In this document: in pieces, positions 60,957-64,000 of the stretch
How the letters are laid out: every line of letters starts with the position of its first letter
Numbering within the stretch: position 1 is the stretch's first letter
Program-made: the position numbers and the translations under genes
Notes under the pieces: model-generated
What the model was told of the DNA's origin: nothing
The model's database searches: none
What the model saw: only the letters and a program-made list of their open reading frames with translations
NCBI GenBank assembly: GCA_942492855.1
Contig: OW818647.1
Coordinates: forward strand, 930,001 to 994,000
DNA length: 64,000 bases
From: G963677485 sp942492855
GTDB lineage: Bacteria; Armatimonadota; HRBIN16
Reading direction: 5' to 3'

Positions 60957-61360
60957 TGTTCAGCCGTGCGGTGAGGGACCCCGTTCACGGGGTGACAAAA
61001 CCCGCGGCCAAACGGCGCATCCGTAAAGGGCTATCCGCCAGACCGCGCCGGAGATGGGCTGCACTGCGATTGAAATCGTGCTGAGAAACCGGCGCGGTCA
61101 TTACCTGTTCTGTGAAATCTGTGTCATCTGTGGATTATGAATCCGTAGTGCCGATCAATGTCCACCAAGGAACCAGACCGGCGCGGTCTTAAGCCCTCCG
61201 CAATCGCAAGCTTACTGCCAGACCGCCCCGGACATAGGAATTCGAGATGTGACGGACACCCACCTTCGTGCCTTTGCCCCTTTGCGTCTTTGCGTTGGAT
61301 CCCATCCTCCCCATCCGTGCAATCCGTGTAATCCGTGTAATCCGTGGTTCAGACAAAAGG
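60957..61360. repeat. V-, G- and N-type repeats, inverted orientation (spacer)
   Basis: Minus-sense copies: GGTGAGGGACCCCGTTCACG with GGTGACAAAACCCGCGGCC (V), CTATCCGCCAGACCGCGCC and CTGCCAGACCGCCCCGGACA (G), CTGTGTCATCTGTGGATTA and CCGTGTAATCCGTGGTTCAG (N). The last block sits beside the MscS stop. No gene recognised. Confidence 0.7.
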
Positions 61361-61367
61361 CCACCCG

Positions 61368-62156
61368 CTAGGCCAGCACGTCGGGCATGGCAGACAGGCT
61401 CTGCCACAGCTTGGCCCGCAGCTCACGCTCGCGCAGCTCCACGGTGCCCGCCAGAACCATACCCGTCACCTCGATGGTGATGCCGGTGGCATCAAACGCA
61501 CTGACACCGCACGCTACCCGTCCAAACCCCATCTCCGTGGCTTGTTGAATCATCAACTCGATGATGGCATGGGGGTCTACGGTAGGCTTACATTTCACGC
61601 TCACACGGCAGCGCGAGCCATCGAGCCGTGAGTGGTTGACCACCACACCCACATCGCCGTTCGGGATGAAGATCGTCTTACCGTCAAAGTCTTTCAGCTT
61701 GGTCACACGCATCCCAAGCTGGCTCACCGTGCCCACCTGCGCGCCGATGGTCACCACTTCGCCCACGTTGTACTGCTCCTCGGCTAGAAGGAAAAAGCCG
61801 CCGATAATGTCCTTCACCAGCTTCTGCGCGCCGAAACCAATAGCCAGACCAGCCACTCCAGCAGTGGCCAACAGAGGGGCGATGTCCACGCCGATGCTCT
61901 TCAATGCGGTTAAGACCATCAAAGTGATGATCAAATAGTTGGTCACATTCTCAATCAACCGGCCCAGGGTCTTCACCCGCCCACGCCGGTCTTCCCTTAA
62001 CGCAGCATCCACAATCCGATTCGAAAACATACGGATAAACCGCAGCAGAATCCAACGAACGGTAGCATAAATCAACAGCACCCGAACGAGCGCAATCGCA
62101 GCATCGACGACCGATTCGATGCGCTCAGGGTTCAGGTAGTGGCTGATATCAAACAT
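61368..62156 (-). CDS. mscS: MscS-family mechanosensitive channel
   Basis: 262 residues. Two or three N-terminal helices (AAIALVRVLLIYATVRWILL, TNYLIITLMVLTALKS) lead to the pore helix and hinge GVAGLAIGFGAQKLVKDIIG, followed by the Lsm-like beta domain EEQYNVGEVVTIGAQVGTVS, KTIFIPNGDV and the C-terminal domain. It opens on membrane stretch to release solutes after osmotic downshock. The gene lies 24 nt after the unknown gene at 62181 on the same strand and is probably cotranscribed with it. Confidence 0.93.
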   Translation of the reverse strand: MFDISHYLNPERIESVVDAAIALVRVLLIYATVRWILLRFIRMFSNRIVDAALREDRRGRVKTLGRLIENVTNYLIITLMVLTALKSIGVDIAPLLATAGVAGLAIGFGAQKLVKDIIGGFFLLAEEQYNVGEVVTIGAQVGTVSQLGMRVTKLKDFDGKTIFIPNGDVGVVVNHSRLDGSRCRVSVKCKPTVDPHAIIELMIQQATEMGFGRVACGVSAFDATGITIEVTGMVLAGTVELRERELRAKLWQSLSAMPDVLA

Positions 62157-62180
62157 CCATACACCTCAGTACCAGGCTGC

Positions 62181-64000
62181 TTACCACGGAAGCCATTGCC
62201 GGAAGACTAGGAGCCTTTGGTGGGGCTCATCCAGTTTCATTTTATCGATAGATTCCTGGGCGCGTGTCATATACGCCAATGCCTGCTGCAAAGCTTCCGG
62301 CGGATAGCTGCGTGTGCCCAACAAATAATGCGGCAGCGGGATATGCTGACCGTTCAACCACTGTGGGAAAACATCGTAACTCACCTGGCGCACCAGCCGT
62401 TCCGCACTGTGCCCATCTTGCTGTGCAGCACCCTGCTGAAGCCCGTCATACGCCCTTAATCCACATTCAGGATATAGCTGGCACAGCAGCCACGCCTCGC
62501 GGAACACCAGTGACATTATGATGCCATCGGGGTCGACCTGTTGAAGTGCCGGGATCACATACTGCACAATCAGCTCCGCACACGGTCTGCTCTCAGGAGC
62601 CATCAAAGCACTGTCGTTGATCGATCTCAGCAGCCAGTAGATGTCCCACAGTGTGTGCCTTCCGCTTGCGATCTTCATCACCTGTAATGGCACCGCCTGT
62701 TGGGCCTGCCCGGCCTTCAACAGCGCGTGAACGAGGACCTGCCGCTCGCGGTCGTGGATATCTCCTGAAGCTCTGATCTCTTGAGCAACTCCCAGCAAGC
62801 CCTCTTTCTCATCCGGCGTCAAGTGGTAAACCTGCACGCGATGAAGCTGCCCCTGGGCACGGGCGATGATGGTTCCCGTCAAGCTGGTGTCCGGCATTAC
62901 ACCTTCGCGGCACATATCCGCCATCCAGCCTTCCCAGTGACTCTGCAAATTCTGCGCCAGCCGTCTGGCCCGGTGCGCCTCTGCCAGCGCATTCCCGTAA
63001 TCCAGCATCGTCAGCTTCAGTTCCACCTGTGCGCTGATGTTGGTAAACAGCAGCTCCAGTGAGGAGGGTTCGGCCAAGGCGACAGGTTCCACTTCCGGCT
63101 GCTTCGACTGCAACTGTTCGCCCTTGCTGCTTTGGCCCAGCCTGGCACACAGCAGTGTCATATACGCTCTCAGGCGGTAGAGCGCCAGTGCGGTGCTGCG
63201 AACTGCTAGTCCCTTCTGCTGGTAGATATCCTCAAGGTTCGTGCAGAGGGTCTGCAGGGCCCGCAATCGCCCGGTGTCGCCATCGGGCAAGCGGCATCGG
63301 TGAAGCCGCTCAATCAATCCGTCCACTATGTATAAAGGTGCCAGGGCATGACGGCTGTTGACTATCTGCACGGCCAGACGTTGAAAGCCGGCCTGCACCC
63401 GCGTATGGCTGCTGTGCTGGCTTGACTCTGCTAATGACCAAAGGTAGAGTGCTGAGCCGATGTCTGAATCAGATTCGGCCACTAAGGCACGGCGTTCTTC
63501 CATGCTGTTCAACGACTCGAACGTCTCTATCTCGAACCGGTTGATCAACGCCTGGCAGTCGTCATGACCGCGGTTGTGAACCAGATTAGCCACGAAGTCA
63601 GCAACCACCGTGCCCCAACTGTCGTTGGCTTGAACTAAGTGCAGCTTGATTCTCTTGTGGTGAAGCAGGTCATACATGCCCAGCGAAACCAGCCCGTGCT
63701 GCACGGCGGTATGAAGAGGTTGAAGGACATCGCGCTCGATATCAAGCTCATCGGTGGCCAGAATGCCATCGATGGTTCGGCTTGAGACCACTACGTCCAT
63801 GGTCTCGATGTCGGTATCACGAAACAGCACCGACTGAGTCAGCCAGATGACATCCTGCAGCAGCAGCCGATATGTCTCCTCGCGGGCATTCTGAGCACCC
63901 GCGCGCCCCATAGCCGTCACGTACTTAGGGCTATGTTGCGCGAACCGGTTGAACAGCACCTCAGCGATCTGCTCTGGGGTTTGCTCGCGCGGCAGGCCGG
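62181..64000 (-). CDS. Large helical protein of unknown function (5' end outside window)
   Basis: The frame is open to the window edge; GTG 63959 is possible but residues upstream (LPREQTPEQIAEV) continue naturally, so I treat it as incomplete. About 606 residues are visible. The sequence is almost all amphipathic helix, with leucine-rich repeats of a TPR-like spacing (VALYRLRAYMTLLCARLG, YGNALAEAHRARRLAQNLQ, HALLKAGQAQQAVPLQVMKI) and no membrane helix. An N-terminal region near VIWLTQSVLFRDTDIETMDV is not recognised. It could be a scaffold or a signalling partner of MscS, but nothing in the sequence proves this. Confidence 0.65.
   Translation of the reverse strand, partial: GLPREQTPEQIAEVLFNRFAQHSPKYVTAMGRAGAQNAREETYRLLLQDVIWLTQSVLFRDTDIETMDVVVSSRTIDGILATDELDIERDVLQPLHTAVQHGLVSLGMYDLLHHKRIKLHLVQANDSWGTVVADFVANLVHNRGHDDCQALINRFEIETFESLNSMEERRALVAESDSDIGSALYLWSLAESSQHSSHTRVQAGFQRLAVQIVNSRHALAPLYIVDGLIERLHRCRLPDGDTGRLRALQTLCTNLEDIYQQKGLAVRSTALALYRLRAYMTLLCARLGQSSKGEQLQSKQPEVEPVALAEPSSLELLFTNISAQVELKLTMLDYGNALAEAHRARRLAQNLQSHWEGWMADMCREGVMPDTSLTGTIIARAQGQLHRVQVYHLTPDEKEGLLGVAQEIRASGDIHDRERQVLVHALLKAGQAQQAVPLQVMKIASGRHTLWDIYWLLRSINDSALMAPESRPCAELIVQYVIPALQQVDPDGIIMSLVFREAWLLCQLYPECGLRAYDGLQQGAAQQDGHSAERLVRQVSYDVFPQWLNGQHIPLPHYLLGTRSYPPEALQQALAYMTRAQESIDKMKLDEPHQRLLVFRQWLPW

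Noticed and set aside
1..64000. tRNA, rRNA or known riboswitch
   Set aside because: No T-loop-type GGTTCGA(A/T)TCC context with an acceptor stem, and no familiar riboswitch core, was spotted by reading; a covariance-model scan could not be run.

Overview
The window (about 54% GC by eye) reads as part of a bacterial chromosome from a saccharolytic organism with anaerobic redox chemistry. It carries a seven-gene FlxABCD-HdrABC type operon (NADH dehydrogenase/heterodisulfide reductase), several putative glycoside hydrolases and a sulfatase, very large PAS-rich sensor kinases, and lipoproteins with classical lipoboxes. GTG and TTG starts behind clear Shine-Dalgarno sequences are common. No rRNA, tRNA, CRISPR array, phage module or transposase gene was seen. 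The gene content is compatible with a poorly sampled phylum such as Armatimonadota, but that placement is inference only.

Layout. 1-2778: a truncated membrane acyltransferase, an exported LPP20/FlgT_N-like protein and a YhhN-family membrane protein. 3194-11157 (minus): a type I sulfatase behind two tandem paralogous orphan PAS histidine kinases. 11158-12328: repeat-filled spacer. 12329-18876 (minus): hdrC-hdrB-hdrA-flxD-flxC-flxB-flxA, nearly every junction overlapping. 19288-22199 (minus): two tandem Eis-like GNAT acetyltransferases. 22255-25061: a clostripain-family lipoprotein protease, a small lipoprotein with a broken duplicate of its 3' end, and another lipoprotein. 25520-28490: CdsA, a translationally coupled pair of small membrane proteins, and TatD. 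28907-43810: a carbohydrate-active region (GH106-like, GH123/DUF6067-like, GH5-like, a C-type lectin, a six-hairpin glycosidase, a SASA esterase, a beta-lactamase-fold hydrolase). 44299-49038: a 1579-residue hybrid kinase. 49981-55384: a URO-D family protein and a YhaN/YhaO (SbcCD-like) pair. 55712-64000: a large secreted glycosidase-like protein, a formylglycine-enzyme-like lipoprotein downstream of an RHS remnant, MscS, and a large unknown protein cut by the window end.

The most unusual property is the spacer DNA. Almost every gap longer than 200 bp is packed with interspersed, hairpin-rich repeats of at least five families. (P) A ~361-bp element with 11-bp terminal inverted repeats (TACTCAGCCAT), whose two arms are chains of small hairpins; three full copies plus four partial ones are present, and the stems show compensatory changes. 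(V) A mosaic in which conserved linkers (for example GGGTTTAGTCACCC and GATGGAACCCGTCG) separate hairpins whose stem sequences differ from copy to copy. (G) A ~70-95-bp GGGGCGGTCT...AGACCGCGCC hairpin unit. (N) Blocks such as ATCCGTGTAATCCGTGG and GCGAAGACGCGAAG. (R) GGGGCG...CGCCCC palindromes. One locus (43901-44238) has P-family ends around G and V interiors, suggesting that the ends can carry other cargo. Some repeats supply or abut the stop codons of neighbouring genes. No protein in the window explains their movement.

How the genes might work together: secreted glycosidases, the sulfatase and the lectin would process complex, possibly sulfated polysaccharides. The Flx-Hdr complex would recycle NADH from fermentation through ferredoxin and a thiol/disulfide couple. 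The sensor kinases have no adjacent response regulators, so their outputs are unknown. No SusCD, TonB or ABC importer for sugars lies in the window.
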